A stretch of 64,000 nucleotides of DNA, from assembly GCA_023333565.1 (NCBI GenBank), contig JAJKFH010001538.1, forward strand, positions 1,911,001 to 1,975,000. Reading direction: 5' to 3'. The translations under genes were made by a program, and so were the position numbers. This DNA is from Puffinus mauretanicus. Its lineage: Eukaryota; Chordata; Aves; Procellariiformes; Procellariidae. Positions within the stretch are counted from its first letter, which is position 1, and each line of letters starts with the position of its first letter. Below the pieces are notes generated by a model that was not told where the DNA came from, did no database searches, and was given only the letters and a program-made list of their open reading frames with translations. Below are positions 1-13,753 of this stretch, piece after piece.

Positions 1-1330
1 TATTTTCATTAAGAGGATTATATTGTTCTTGTCTGAAACAATGCAGCAAAACATCACAATTACTCCAAGTGATCATTGCGAGTATAGCCCATAATTAGTG
101 ACTGATTTGGGGAAAAAATAAATCCACTTGGGAAGCATGATAATTACCCACATATTTCTTTGGGTCAGGCAGCCATGTTACATCAAATGCTAGATTTATT
201 ATTCCATTTAAATAATTTTGAAGTAATTAAGAATTGTGTTGTGCATCTGACTGAGCAGATCCGAAGTACAAAATCATACATCTAAATTATGAACCGAATG
301 GAGCATTGCCAGCAAATATGAGCAGTGAAATACTCTTCTCACTTCTGAGGCAAAAAGGAGTGGATATGTATTTTCTACATCACCATATTTCAAAATAATT
401 ACGTTTTTGTTTCCATTTGTTTTCCTGAAAATGTGCTAAAAATAATTTTAAAATGCTAAAATATAGGTCCAAACAATGTTAGGAAAATTTTAGGATTTCT
501 GCAGTGTTGGCTAGCTGCACCTCTAGGTACGCTCAGCGGTAATAACTCGCCAGATACGGCCTTGACTGACTGCAGCATTGCATGAGGTTTAGTTTATTAA
601 TATCAATACATATAATTTGATATTAATATTAAAGCAAGGCTGAATACCTATTGAGGGAGAGCTACTGCATGTGTTTAGTCTCATACAGGTATCACATTGT
701 ACCAGAGAGCATCCAGTCACTCTTTTGTCACCTCCATGAGCACTAATTCTTAGGAATAAAGTGCTTTGTGATCTTATTTCTGTATTTCCAAGGGATGAGC
801 AAAAGATGCCTGTGTTAAACTCAACAAAACAACATTTTGGCAAAAAAAGTTATTTCTAGACACTCCAAACAGATCTGTTGGCTCACTGCTTTAATTTGAC
901 ATCAGTATGATGGCGATAATTTGGAATCTGTCCCATATTTTCTTCCATAATTTCCTCTTCCTCCTCAATATACAGTGAATCATCAGAAGATGTTTCTATA
1001 AAATATGGGTTTTTTTTCTGGGTTAAGTCCAATGGCTGGAAGCAGTGATTTTTTTTCTGCATTGCCTTCAGTGGAATTGGTATCAGCAATGTTCACAGCA
1101 GAGAGAATGTATAGGGCTTAGGATATTTTATTATTTAATTGCTGTTCAATAATGGTTAAAATAATGGTAATGGAAGAATTAGGGATTTGCAAGTAAAAAC
1201 ATTACTTCTGGAATAAAAGAAATGTTGAGAGGAATGTGGTTACTTAAAAACTGGTAATTTTGCACAGAATTTGGTAATGTCTGTAAGGATAGAAAATTAC
1301 TAAAATTACCGCTTGTAACGTGAGTGTGTT
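1..1330. other. AT-rich 3' flank of FSTL4, no supported gene
   Basis: Mostly AT-rich unique sequence. The one item of note is a short minus-strand frame at 883-1089 with an acidic stretch (SDDSLYIEEEEEIMEEN) ending in a stop. It has no recognised homologue and no linked exon, so it is not annotated as a gene. Confidence 0.5.
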
Positions 1331-2870
1331 GACAAGCATCATCAGCTGTGCCCCAGTGCACGCCGCGGCTTCTTCCTTCCTTTGGTGCACACACAGATTT
1401 AACCCTGCAGGTATTTCCCTGGAGCATGGGGAAAGGAGGTTCCGGCAGCGCCGAGGGCTACGTGATGCAGAGTATCGCTGTTTTTTTTCCTTTACATGAA
1501 AAACTTAATAATTTCATAAGATGCCTTGGTAATGATAGGAGACTCAAAAGGTGGTTTAAGAATTGCAATGATTTACGAAGGAGGATGCCGAGACCCAAGC
1601 TGACCCGTGGGAGGAACAGGGATGGCAGTGTGACTTGTTGTTATTTATTGGCATGGAGGTGGTACCCTTTCCCTCGGACCAGGCACGGTGCCACCCCCGG
1701 GGGGCTGATCCCTGCTCCAAACGCCTTGCAGAACAGCAGGTAACAGGCCGATGTGCTGATTTCCCAGCTGTGTTGCTGGAGGGATCCTTAGGTTCGTGCT
1801 CATTCACTGGTCTGAAGGCCAAATCTGTTCCCTCCTCTGTCGTTGGCTGTAACCGGGCTTCCAGCGTAGCGTCAAACACTGAGGTCCCGAATGGGGAATT
1901 GTTTGCAGCCTCTTGTTGCAGTGTGGGGATTCGTGCTGTGAGGACTACATGAAAAAAGAGATTAATGTTTCTTATTCCAGCAAGGTCAGTGGTGCTGTGC
2001 AGAGTGTATAGTCGTTGCAAAGGGTATTGCATTTAGCAGCAACATTAAACGTCCCTTTTTGGTAGGCTTGGAGTAAACAGTGCACTTCAGAAAAGCAAGA
2101 AGTCGTTCTTTTTCTTGGTGAAGTTCAATTCTATTAGGATGGCTGACTTCTATTTATTTTTTGCACTGCTTACCCTTATCAGATGCTCATAAAAGGATCC
2201 ATGTACTGCTGGGATATAACATGATGTGGGTGCAAAGAGCAGCATGTCCTGGATGAATAACGCAAACCTCTGCCCCGGGATCCCTGCTCCCCCAGGCAGA
2301 GAAAGTTTATTCCCCAAATAACAAAAGCATTTAATGGTTGAGTCAACGGAGCAAAGTGCTGAGACGGGGCCGCTTTCCCCGGCATTGCAAAGGAGCGTTG
2401 GCTCTTCTGGAGTCATCGTGTGAGGGGCTGTCAGGAACCAGGAATAAAGCATTATAGGATGGAGCCGTAACGTGGCGGGCACGATGGCTTTTGAAACCAC
2501 TTTTATCCATCTGCAGGCTTCGAGGGATCATTTCTAGCGGCAGACAGACCTGTTTAACAGAGAGCCTGCCCCCAAACACCATGCAAGCCGTTTCCCTTTC
2601 TGTAAGGTTCAGTAACCACCGCAATCCCCATCAAGTGCCAACGTCAAATACCAACATCGGGGCAGAAATGAAAGGCAGGGTTTGTTCCAGGTGTTTTGGG
2701 CAGCGGCGGATGCCCCCGTCGGTCTGTCAGCACCCGCCGCCTTGGACTCGAGGAGCTGCCGGCCCCGACGGGGCGAGCGGCTTGTGAACGTGCCCGGCGT
2801 CTCTCCGGTGGTGCGTAATGCCATCACAAATCCTCCCCAGTGAGTGATTTGGGAAAGAATAAGCACATAA
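1331..2870. other. Intergenic, moderately GC-rich, CpG cluster near its end
   Basis: GC content rises here compared with the flanks. The densest part is 2,695-2,820, where I count 16 CpG in the 120 bases 2,701-2,820. Open frames on both strands are long because stops are rare in GC-rich DNA. None resembles a known protein or is bounded by convincing splice sites. Confidence 0.5.
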
Positions 2871-5800
2871 AATGAATCAAGCTATGCATGTCAAACAGTG
2901 GCGTGTGCCGTTCGCCAGAGGGGTAAGCCTCTTCGGGGGATAACCCGCTGCATCAGGCTGTGCTAATGCTACCTGCAATGATATAAAACAGGAGAGAAAA
3001 ATGTGCTTTCTTTATCTTAGGCTAAAAAGCACATTCCTGTCTGATCTGTCTGTGTTCTTGGTCCAGGCTTTCGCAGAGACCTGTTGGCGTCCTGTCCTGT
3101 ATTCTCCAGAAACATCTGGGGTGAAAACGCCTCCAGCCCAGTGAAGTCTTCAACATTAAAGCTTTTAATGCTCAGAGACGGTATCTGAGCTATCTATTTC
3201 TGCTTTCCCTGCCTGCACGGCAGAGGCGTATCTTTTCTGCAGGGCATCAGATCTGTTTGCATGCAAAATGCTGGGTGGGACCTGCTCTGTAGTGCACAGA
3301 TCTTCTTACCGTTATTTTGTTTCAGATTTTCCTTTTATTCTTGAGTGGACCGGATTTACTGCTCGTGGAAAAAACTGGTTCAAGTCGCAAAATGTCAGCA
3401 TCTAGCAAAATGCGTCATATTTGCTGAAGTGATGGGAAAGGGCTGTGTTGTCCAAAGCCATCGGAGCAGCAGGCTGCTTGTTGCTGTCGTACCCACCCTG
3501 CCTCTGCGGCAACAAAATCAAACCTGTTTTCAGAACACCAGCAAGAATACGGGCAGAGGGAAGGTGTGATGAGATGCAAAAGCCAACACAACATCCCACG
3601 AACCGGCTAGCGCGTGTCCCCCAGCAATGACTCCTTGCACTCCCCGGGTCTGTCCGGGGGAAAGGCACAGCAGGATCCTGCTCCAAGTTTCAGTATTTTG
3701 AGTTTTTTCCCCAGTTTCTATCACTTCCACTTTGCTGCTGCTCTGCCTCTCCAGAGCTTTTGCTGACAGGACAGAACTGCTGGAAGCAAACACATTATTC
3801 ATTGTGATTGAGTGCCTAGTAATTACTTTATATATTTTTTCAATTCTCAAATTAAAACCATTTACTAGTAGGAACAGATGTTAAATTCAGGACTCTTGTT
3901 GATTGTTAGTGTGACACACACATGAAATGTTTTAAACGAGAAGGCTGATTGAATTTTAAATATGCTGATCACACTAGTGGAATTGAAAATAATTGAAACT
4001 GGGAATAACTGAAATGTTTCCAAGAAGAGAAGACAGAGGTGGGGTTTGTTTTTCAAACTCCTGATTTCATGAATCATGTTAAATTCTGCAGACTAAATAC
4101 AGTAACTTACTGTATGTTAGAGTACCAAACATCAGACTTGCATGGTTGTTACTTCAAAATGGCAGGAGAAAAGAATTTAAAAAATAAGGCAAAACCTATT
4201 TTCAAATCAATACTTCAGATATTAGCCACACGCTTGTAGGAGCTTGATTTTTTTTGTTTGTTTGTTTATTCAGTAAAATTACATTTTCCAGGAAATCTGA
4301 CCAAGGGATTAGTGCCCATCACAAAGGGTGAGCAGATCACTTTCCCAAACCGGAGAAGGTGTTGGTTTCTCTCTGCAAGGGCTGGTGCGAAAAAGAAGTG
4401 GGCAAATTATTCCAAAGCACCTGCCAAATCTCTGGGCTGGAGGTTCAGCCCATAAGGGCAACCTATCACTGTTAAAATAAGGAAGAAATTTTTTGACTTC
4501 TGTGGACAAATTTGGAAAATAAAATCTCCATCAATGTATTCTTGAGAAAAATATCTATTTTAATCACAATGGAAGATTTTGCAGCGTTACGTTTTCTAGT
4601 GACCCTGTTGCTTTGAAACCTCTCTGCCGGAGAGGTGGCACCTCTGGGATGCTCCTCGGGAGCGAGATGTGGGTTCTGCTCCCACGCTTGCCCTGAAGCC
4701 ACTGGGGTCTGGCATGAAGTCTGCAATATCAGTTCCACCAACCTACAAAGTGGTTATTTTCCAACTGTGCAAAGGTGTTGAGAGGCTTAATTACTGTCTG
4801 CAGAACACTTTCCTATATTAGAATTAGAGATGATGCATGTCTTGTATGCAGAGGGGTTTTTTTTTCTGTAACCTGACTTTGCAGGATTTATTGCATACAA
4901 GGAATGAAAATTTGAGTTTGGAAAGTAATACAGTCACAATTGCAATTAACCTCCACAACCCTCAGGTGACCCCCGGGTGTTGGGTTTAAGTCACATTACT
5001 TTTAATTAAGTTTAGTGGCCAAGTACTGCTTGTTCTAAAACATTTTACTGGCACTTCTTCTGCAAGAAAATGCTTTAAAGCCTGGATGTTGTGCCAGCTT
5101 GACTCCACGTGAACCAATGCCAAAAGGTAACAATGTCGGGAGAGGAAATACAGTTTGAAAAAGCAGTTTCTGAGCAGGTACCACTTTTATTTGTTACAAA
5201 ACACTTGGGTATGTATGTACTTTCCTCTTATGTCTGGTATGATTTACAGACTTATAACACTTGCTGAACTTCTCAAAATGAGAAAACTCCCACTGAGACA
5301 GTAAATTGTTGTTGCATTGAATGATCCTTGACGATCTATTGTCACAATACGTGCCACATTAAAGCAGCCTGGCACTGGTACTGGAGAAAGTCTTCTGACA
5401 CACGTCGTCTTCTGTGGCTGTCATGCTTTATTATGTTCATGATCCATGGAGGAAAGGTTGCTAATAGCAGACATTGACCCACTGGTGGTAATTGCTGTGA
5501 AAACATTATTCAAGCTTATTATGTTAATGACGGAAGGATGAGGCGCTTCCTAAAAAGTTAGTATGGCATCACCAGAGATGCTTTATTTATTTAACTGATT
5601 GATCATTTAAAGGTTTATAAAATGCCTTCTCTGTATAATAACGCTGCATAAGCATGTACATACAAATTAAACAATCCACAAAGCTAAAGGCAGAATGGTT
5701 GTTGCAGATCTGATTTTCATGTAAAAACTCAAGACTTTTATGGGCTTATTTACATAAAAAGTCATGGTCTAGTCTCCTTTACCACTGTCAGCCCGCCACA

Positions 5801-7595
5801 GAGTTGGCTTCAGCTGTAAATTTTTATGGTTTGGAGCTAGTGGAATATAAGAGAATGGTTCGCATATTTTAGTGATTTGAAATACTTTTTGTATTGAAGA
5901 AAATAGTGTAATTTTCTTCCAGCAGAATGATCTTTTCCCTAAAAATGTGATGTTTGCACTCTTTCCCAGGGTAAAGTTATGACTTTTCTCTTCCCGGTTA
6001 ATGCCTGCAGACTGCCTCCTCCGTATGTACGCTCCTCTCTACCAGAAACAAATCTACTGCAAACTCTGGGTCTGAGCATCCCTGCTGCGCTGGAGCTGGG
6101 GGCAAGTATAGCTCACACTGCTCTCTGACTGGTTAAATCAAAGTAAGTAAAAAGATCTTTACATAGACAAGATGTAGGGTAGGCGTGTCCTCCAGCTGGA
6201 AAAGTGCAGCAGAAATAGTCAAACTCTTTCTCAGTATAAATGGTCTAGCCAAGAGACCTTGAGGGTCTCTACCAAATTTGATGACAATGACCTCGAAACC
6301 AGACATGGCTGAGCCGGTGAGAATGTTGCCGAGTGGAAGCTGTGAGCAAAGCCGGGAGACCGATGCAGTCCTGTCGGCAGAGCAGGAGAGGTGACTCAGG
6401 GCAAAATGATGGCCAAGGCTACTCTGCTTCTGGATTAGCCTTCCATATTTCCTCTAGGCTCAGCCTTCAGGCTCTCAGCTCTCCTCATTTCACTGTGAGT
6501 GGACTTGCAATCAAAGGACAGCTATAGCAATCTCATTTGTATCATCTGCAACTCATTTGACCACAACCAGAGAGATCTAGAAATGGATTAATAGATTTTC
6601 ACGTTCAGAAAAGGCCATTCCCCATTTAACCTATATAGCTGTTGCTACAGAATTTCACATCTTTTGAATCTATTAATGTGTTTGACAGATCTGACAAAAT
6701 GGCTAAAACCAAACAGAGCCAAAGAATGTCTTTTCTCTTTCCTACCTTCCTGCCCCATCTAGTGCAGACGCACGCCTGCTTCCTTTTGCTTTGCAACTTA
6801 AGGCAATTTTTGCATTTGCAACCCATACCAAGCTGCATAGAGGATATATCAAAATGCTACACCATTTGACAAGTTTTCGAATAGCATGGCCAAAACTTAC
6901 GTTTATGTCAGCCTGTATTAAATCAGTCCTACACCTTTTTTAGCGATTATGGCTTTGAACTTCTATGTGAAACAGAAACACCAACCATTTACAAATGAAG
7001 CACATAAATAAACCTCTGCTTAAACATGCTTTAGAAAAATCAGTGCTTTATTGCAAAAAGTCCCTAGTCACACTCCTCTCTCATACATTAGAAAAAAGAC
7101 AAACCCAGATGTTTTCTGTGTATTCAATGGCTGGAAGAGAAAGCAGGTTTACTACCTTATTTTCCATCTTATTTTTTACTGGGTAATTCAAATCAGAATG
7201 AAAAAAAAAAAACAAAACAGAAGTTAATGTTTTGACATACCTCAGTTCTCACCACCTTCCCAGCATCCGTGTTACTTAATAAAAAAGCAATCAGACGGAT
7301 GGATGAGTTTTCATGGCTCTTTTTGTTCTACAGACCACAGGAGGCAACATCTGCTTCTCTTCATCCTTTCCCCCCTTGAACACGAAATTAAATACAAATT
7401 ACTAAATTAAAGTAACCTAAGGAATTAACTTAATTAAAAATAAGAAAGCTCAGATTGAGTCTCTTCGTTTCTGTCCTGTTGAAGGTTATGCTGCTGGAGC
7501 TGAGCTGGTGGGAGTGCGGTCCCCTTTGCGACCGTGCTGGTATCCACCACGCTGACTGAGCGTGTGGTTGGGTGCGCGTCTGCATCTCCAAAGCT
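2871..7595. other. Intergenic, nothing recognised
   Basis: AT-rich unique sequence with short homopolymers and a (GTTT)-type run at 4,255-4,269. No exon with coherent splice sites, no RNA gene and no recognisable transposon were seen on either strand. Confidence 0.5.
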
Positions 7596-7690
7596 ATTCC
7601 AGCGCTGTCAGCTGCTATTGATTAAAGTGTATTTGATATTGCTATTGGTGGCTGATCAGTGTCAATCAACTTCATTCCTGGCTTTGAAAA
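7596..7690. promoter_or_regulatory. Candidate conserved noncoding element
   Basis: The stretch holds a cluster of motif-like words within about 80 bases: CTATTGATTAAAG, CTATTGG (an inverted CCAAT box), TGATCA and TGTCAATCAA, which resembles PBX/MEIS-type sites. TTGATT and AATCAA form inverted half-sites across the element. There is no coding signal. This is an inference from motif content only. Confidence 0.25.
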
Positions 7691-8064
7691 GTCAGTGGTA
7701 CAGTTGCAGCTTCCCCAACTGGTCCATTGCATGAATACTGATAAAGTACCCTCGGCTCAGGCAAGAGTCATTAAAAGACCAGCTGAAATGTTAGTAATTC
7801 AAGTATTTCTGGGGAGAGTTCGCTGTTCTGAACATCCCCGTGTGAGCACCAGATTCTGATATTCTGAGCACACAAGTCATCTTTCCAGATAGAAATTCAA
7901 TAACTCTCCCCAGAACTACCTGTTAAAACCCAGACAGTAGATTAAATATTTACTTGTTCCTTCTCAGGTACCTCTGGTTTGCCAGGAGAATTTAAAGTGC
8001 TACTAAATGCTGAGGAGCAGCTGGGCTGCAGCAGGAGAGCGCCCGGGGCCGGGGCTATGGGCAC

Positions 8065-8079
8065 GGTGGTGGTGGTGGT
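8065..8079. repeat. (GGT)5 microsatellite
   Basis: Five perfect GGT units inside a short GC-rich patch that also reads GCCCGGGGCCGGGGC just upstream. G-rich on the plus strand. Confidence 0.85.
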
Positions 8080-11000
8080 CCTCAGCTGAGCCCCGCAGGA
8101 TCCGGCACCCATGCCCACGAAGCCGCCAGGGCATCCCCTCAGAAATTGTAGATATTGCACCAACCCTTTCCTGGGATTTGACACTACAGGCTGTGGAAGT
8201 CCAGAAGATCTGCTAAGAGCTGACTCAGCGAAGTGGTGAAGCCTGTATCTAAATTTCCCTTCAAATCGCTGCAACGTGAACAAATGCTTAGCGTTTAGGA
8301 GATTATGTGGTTTTGAGTAGGAGTGAGTTTAGGTCTGAGCGTGGAGTTACACCTTAGGCTGAAGTGCTTTGAATCAGAGCCTGAATAAGGTCTCCTACAG
8401 TTAATTTTTATAGACTTGAGATACGAGTAGTGTGCTGGCAACTGAACTAGTAATTTTGCTATTTAAAAATCAAATTAATTAGGATTCCTGTTTTTCCCAC
8501 TTCCTCCCCCTTATTCTTAAGTAATATCTGTGCAACCATTGAATATTTTGTTCTATTTCATTTGATTAGAAGCTGATGTGGCCAAAATAATTCTGTTTTT
8601 ACTGTTGGTGCCCAGCTAATGTTTCCTTTTATTTCATTATTCATCCCATTTACTTGGCCTGAAATTGATGCTTGATTGTCATGTAAACTACTTTTCAAAT
8701 GCACTTCTGAACTGCAAAAATATAATAGCGGTCAGTACAATATATTCCAGTAATGTTAGCCCAAATGACAAGATACAGTGGATGGTAATAAAGTCAGGCT
8801 TTCAGTGGTAACCCACCCGAGAGACGCTTTTTTGTGTGGCTTGTAAAGGTGGATTATAAACACATCCAGCAACAGTTAAAAAAGCAGTTTAGACACAATG
8901 ATCTTATTTCACTCAACCATGTGGACTTTATATCTCTCACATCCTTTATTCCATGTGCAGTTTTTTTCTCTGTTGAATGGCTGCTTGCTGTAACAGCTGT
9001 GCGGTGTACAGAAAAGCCTGAAATCTGGACTAGACAGTGCACTGATCTTGTATTTGCAAATAGATATGAATTTATTGCAGGAGCGGGGGATAACTGTTTC
9101 GAGTTTTGCAGGCTTCTCTCTGCTTTGGAAATGACTAGCAGAAGGTCAGTGAACATGTGGAGAGGTAATATAAGAGAACTTTGGCAGATTTGCTTTGCAA
9201 CTCATACTTTTTATGTATTCTATTTCATAAAAGACAGAAAAAGGAACTTCAGTGCAATTTACTTTGGAAGTTAATTGGAACAGACATTCAAGTCCTAAGA
9301 AAATCAGCTCTATATCATTTGACACACAACATTACTTCAATTAGTATGACTTTCACCATTATCTAGACAGAGGAAAAGATGTACTGTGCTAATCAGAATA
9401 TTAAAGTGACACTAGCATTTATATGTTATGAATATTTACTTAATAAATGAATGCATGATAAATGAGATTGGTCTAGAAATCTGTCTCAGTAGAGAAGATG
9501 TGGATTTTTCCCCCCTCAGGAAATTCTTTCTTGTGCCTAATCCAGTTATCAAATTTTCAGTGCCCCTTAAGCTGATACCTCCTTCCCCCCCACAGAGCAG
9601 CTTGTGTCACAGCTCGTACAGGGTTTTCCGCATGTGCAGGAACCGTAGGGAGTCTGAAATTTTCTGAATGGCCCATGAGGCTGGAAGCTATTTTGAGGCA
9701 GCTCTTTTATACGTGTTTCTATGCCAGTTGACCCAACCACAGATAATGGATCAAAACCTGGAGCATGAAGCCCCGTATTCATCCCAATTTTCACAGTCAG
9801 AGCACTGTGATCGCAGGGCCCTTAGGTTAATGCATGGACTATCTAAAGCTGAACAAGCTCCAGGTCCGACGTCAGGACAGATGTGCCTGTGCTTAGGGTT
9901 GTGGACATAGATCTTTAATGCTCTCCCAGTAAGACTCATGTACCCTTCAGTATCTTCCTGCCGGGTCATTTTTGGATCGTGCAGGCAAAGCACAGCTCGA
10001 CATCATTGTGTATAAGCCTCAGTACACAATACCAGAGGTATCTGCCATTCTCCGGAGTGTGTGCAGTTGTAGGCTTTTCTGTAAATTTTGTTTGCTTGAG
10101 TTTTTTGGGAAAAGGCACATTTCCAGGATCAGGAGAATAAAGAAATTAAAAGTAGTCTCTGTTTCCTATATAAAGCACGTTGACAAATGCTGACCTCGAG
10201 CTCCACATTAAGACGTGCACTAAAGTTTACTTTGAAACCTGACGGTCAGAGTCTAAGTGAAGTTCACACATTTCCTCCATCTGCTTCTGGGGGTAACTGC
10301 CCAGAGAAGGACACAGGACACGCAGGCTCTTCCCATCCACCTGGCAGAGGGTAGGGAATATACAAGGATTGGCTCCTGAGTGCTGAAAGCCCCAGGAATT
10401 TTTAATAACTTCTAGTCTAGGATGGAATAATCTTCAGGAGGTAAAAAAAGAGCTTTTTTAGCAGCTCATTGCTGAGTATAGCAGTGAAGTGTAACCAGGG
10501 GCTCCATAATGGTACATCAGGGCTGCAGCTTCCAAGATTTCAGCACTTCGTTTCCTGCGCTCTCAGACATCACAGGGCCTTGTGCTCCATGTTTAAGATG
10601 CGGTTAGCTCCAACGTCGGTGTACAGTAACCTTGTACTAGCACTGTCATGATCATTTCTTGGCCATCCATCATGCCAGTGTCTCTACGTCCTTACGTAGA
10701 CCAAGTGACACCTTCCAGCAGGAAAGGAACTTTGTGTCTTATCTAGAGCTCAGCACAGAGGGTAGCTCTCCAATAGCTCTGTCTGGAAGGGTAAATCAGC
10801 TGTCTTTGCTGGATTTTTCTGCCACATACAAAATTTTGGTAGGGGATTTTGTTGCATAGGTGACTGTGATGTGGCTCCTGCGTTGATTTATTTTGCTTTA
10901 TTTCATGCTGTTCAAGGTCGTTCTCCCCAAAGCCTTTAATCTTCCCGGAAGGAAGATGTTGACACGAAGTTGAAAGTGTTGACACAACCCATCTGTACAT

Positions 11001-13733
11001 ACAGTGACCCTCACTGGGACTTGCCCCAGACTCTAAAAAGAAGAAGAGAGGGATTATAAGAGCCCATGATGGCTAGTGAAAGCACAGATACAACGGTCTT
11101 TCTCCCCAACTAACCTGCCGTGGATCTCCCAGCAGCTTCACCCACAGTAAGCTCATCGGCAATGCAGCCCCGTGCATTGGCTCTCTTTCCTACCAAGACA
11201 GATAAACGGTGCTCATCACCAGAGTCCTGCCCATTAATATTGCCTTGTTGACTGCTCCTTAAACAGAGGAAGTCGACAACTGCAAAATGCAGTAGCAAGC
11301 AGGGCTCATTTTCTTGGAGTGTGTGGTGACCGTTGCAGGGTTTGTATGTGTGACTGACACGGTAGATTAATTTACAATAAAAATGCAACTTTCACATAAA
11401 TGACATCAGGAGATATCTTTAGTGCTATGCTCATCTGCCTGAAGGGACAATGTGATTTTCCATTACTGCTAAGATGCGCAATATCATTGCTCGGCTGATT
11501 TAGTTTTATTTTTATATTGCGCTGCCAGTTCAATTACAAATATAGACAAGCTGCATCAATGGCAATAAAGCATCCATCCTCCAAAAAACAGGTTCCTCTA
11601 CCATTCAAACAGCGAAGACATCGAAAAAACCACTGGTCACTTTTGAAAATGTGTAACTTTGAAAAAGGTAGGTGTTTGGATTGATGTGTTCCCTCATATA
11701 TATTGTTTTGCCCAAGTGAAAATATATTCGTTGACCTTTTATAGCACCCTTCAGGCCTGGAATAGGCAAGTCACATCCATCACATGAGTAGATTTCTGTA
11801 TCAAGAACTTCTGCCACTTCTATTTGCCTAATGTTGATTTTAAAAACTTTTGGAAAAATTGCAGTTTGCACATACTCAGCTAAGTTATTTAAGATTTTTT
11901 AGAAGTCATATTAATCCAGGTTTTTGCCTACACTAGGCAGGCTATGGCCTTGGACACTCCCCGCAATTATATCTCTGACAGCAAGGAAGGCTGTATGATG
12001 ATGTTGCTTGATTTTTTAGGGCTTGATATTGTGACCTTAACGATGCCCTTTTAGCACAGCTTCTGCCTCTGCCGTACCTTTGTATGTGTGGGGGCCTGAA
12101 ATTGTGTTTCCTTTGCCATGCATAGAAGTGACCTAACTTCCACGCTCTGTCTTACCCTTTTTATTAACGTTATCTTGCCATGGGACAGGGGGTGAATGCG
12201 AGAAGAGTTGAGCGCGAGTTGATTCTCCTGCTATCTTATTGTCTGCAGTACATAAATCCTGAAAAGTGTGCTTTGAATGGGAAAGGCTACCAACTTAATG
12301 ATACATTTACTCTAACTACGGCTGGGCATGCACAGAATCCTAATGTGTGCTGCAGACTCTTCATTGTAACAGATGTTGCTCTCTGCTTATAAAGTAAGCT
12401 TATTGCATTAGCTGCCTGTAAGCAGTTTACTCTCTAGAAGATTCATAAAGTAAATTAAAATTATCTAATTATTTGTTATCTAATTTAATAGAGAGATGGT
12501 CTTGGTCTTCAGATATTAGACATATATTATTATATTACAAGCTAGTATGGCAGAGGTCCCTTTCTGAGCTCTGAACAGCTACTGAACATGGAAAGAAACC
12601 TCTACTCACACACAGACACGTCCAGAGATCGGCTGCAATAGCCTTACCAGGGAGAACTCACTGGACTATGACTTTTATTTATAGATATTTTTCTGTGGAC
12701 GCCTGTCCCTCTGCCTGTTCACCTGGCACCTAACAGAGTCCTGCTGCTCTTGGCAGCTTGCTCTGCGGTTGAGAGCCCAGCTCTGCTGCGACGTCTCTGA
12801 CGTGTCCCTCCTCACAAGTTCATCTTCTGCCGTTGTGGCCCAGAGCAAACAGGAATGCTCCAAGCAGACCACAGCAGTTCGTAGGCTTAGCCAACGGCCA
12901 AAACACCATTTATTTACTAATCCTTGTTAATTCTCCTCTCCACACCTAACTGACCATTTTGCTTCCAAACCTGATAAAGTGCCACCTCCCTCCTGCTCTC
13001 TGAGCTCCTGGCTTTTTTTGCTAACATCTTTGACCTCAGTCTCACCGGCTCTGGAGTTGGGGTGAAAGAGGCTGTGTCCATCACCTGGGAACGCTCTGCA
13101 AACCGTGGCGTGGCCCATTGCCTCGTGCTTTGCGTTCAGCGCGGGGTGAGAGGGGGTCTTGGTCTGGAGCAGAAAGTCCCATGCACTTGACGGGGAGAAC
13201 AAGTGAGCCCTCCTTTTATTGTAATGCTGATATGTACATTTTATCCTGTAATTTTCTGAGTCATTATGACAAATTGCTCATGCTGGTGTCACTCATTTCC
13301 CCACAGATCTCTTAACTCCCAAGTCAGCATGTAGCAAGCTGCAAACGGTATTTCAAAATGAAAAATCAAAGGTGTTTTCTGGATGTCATCCAAAGAAAAG
13401 AGCACGGATTTCAGGCAGAAATCAAATCAGACCACATAGTAAGATTCCCCTGAACATCTCAGACAGTCAACAGATGGTAGTTGTGACATTAAGAGTCAAC
13501 CTCCTCACCTGGGAAACTCGTGGCCATGAGCAGCAAAAGTGTACATTTAAATTAAGTCTTCTATAAAAAGCTTTTAATAAGGAAGGGCTGAAACAGCAGC
13601 AATGCCACATCACAGACTTTGGTGCTGTCGGAGAAATAGGGGAAAGAACTTACCATGTCCTGACTGCTAAATGTAATGAAAATCCACATCATCTTCAGAG
13701 AGCCACTTGATTTTATATAGATAGATAGTGTAA

Positions 13734-13753
13734 ATATATATATACACACACAC
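13734..13753. repeat. Compound (TA)n(CA)n microsatellite
   Basis: A run of AT dinucleotides passes directly into CA dinucleotides. It is preceded a few bases upstream by three near-perfect ATAG units. It is a typical vertebrate compound microsatellite and is probably polymorphic. Confidence 0.85.

Noticed and set aside
8834..9274. 146-codon plus ORF
   Set aside because: Opens at GTG, has no ATG until late in the frame and no homology; not a credible vertebrate gene.
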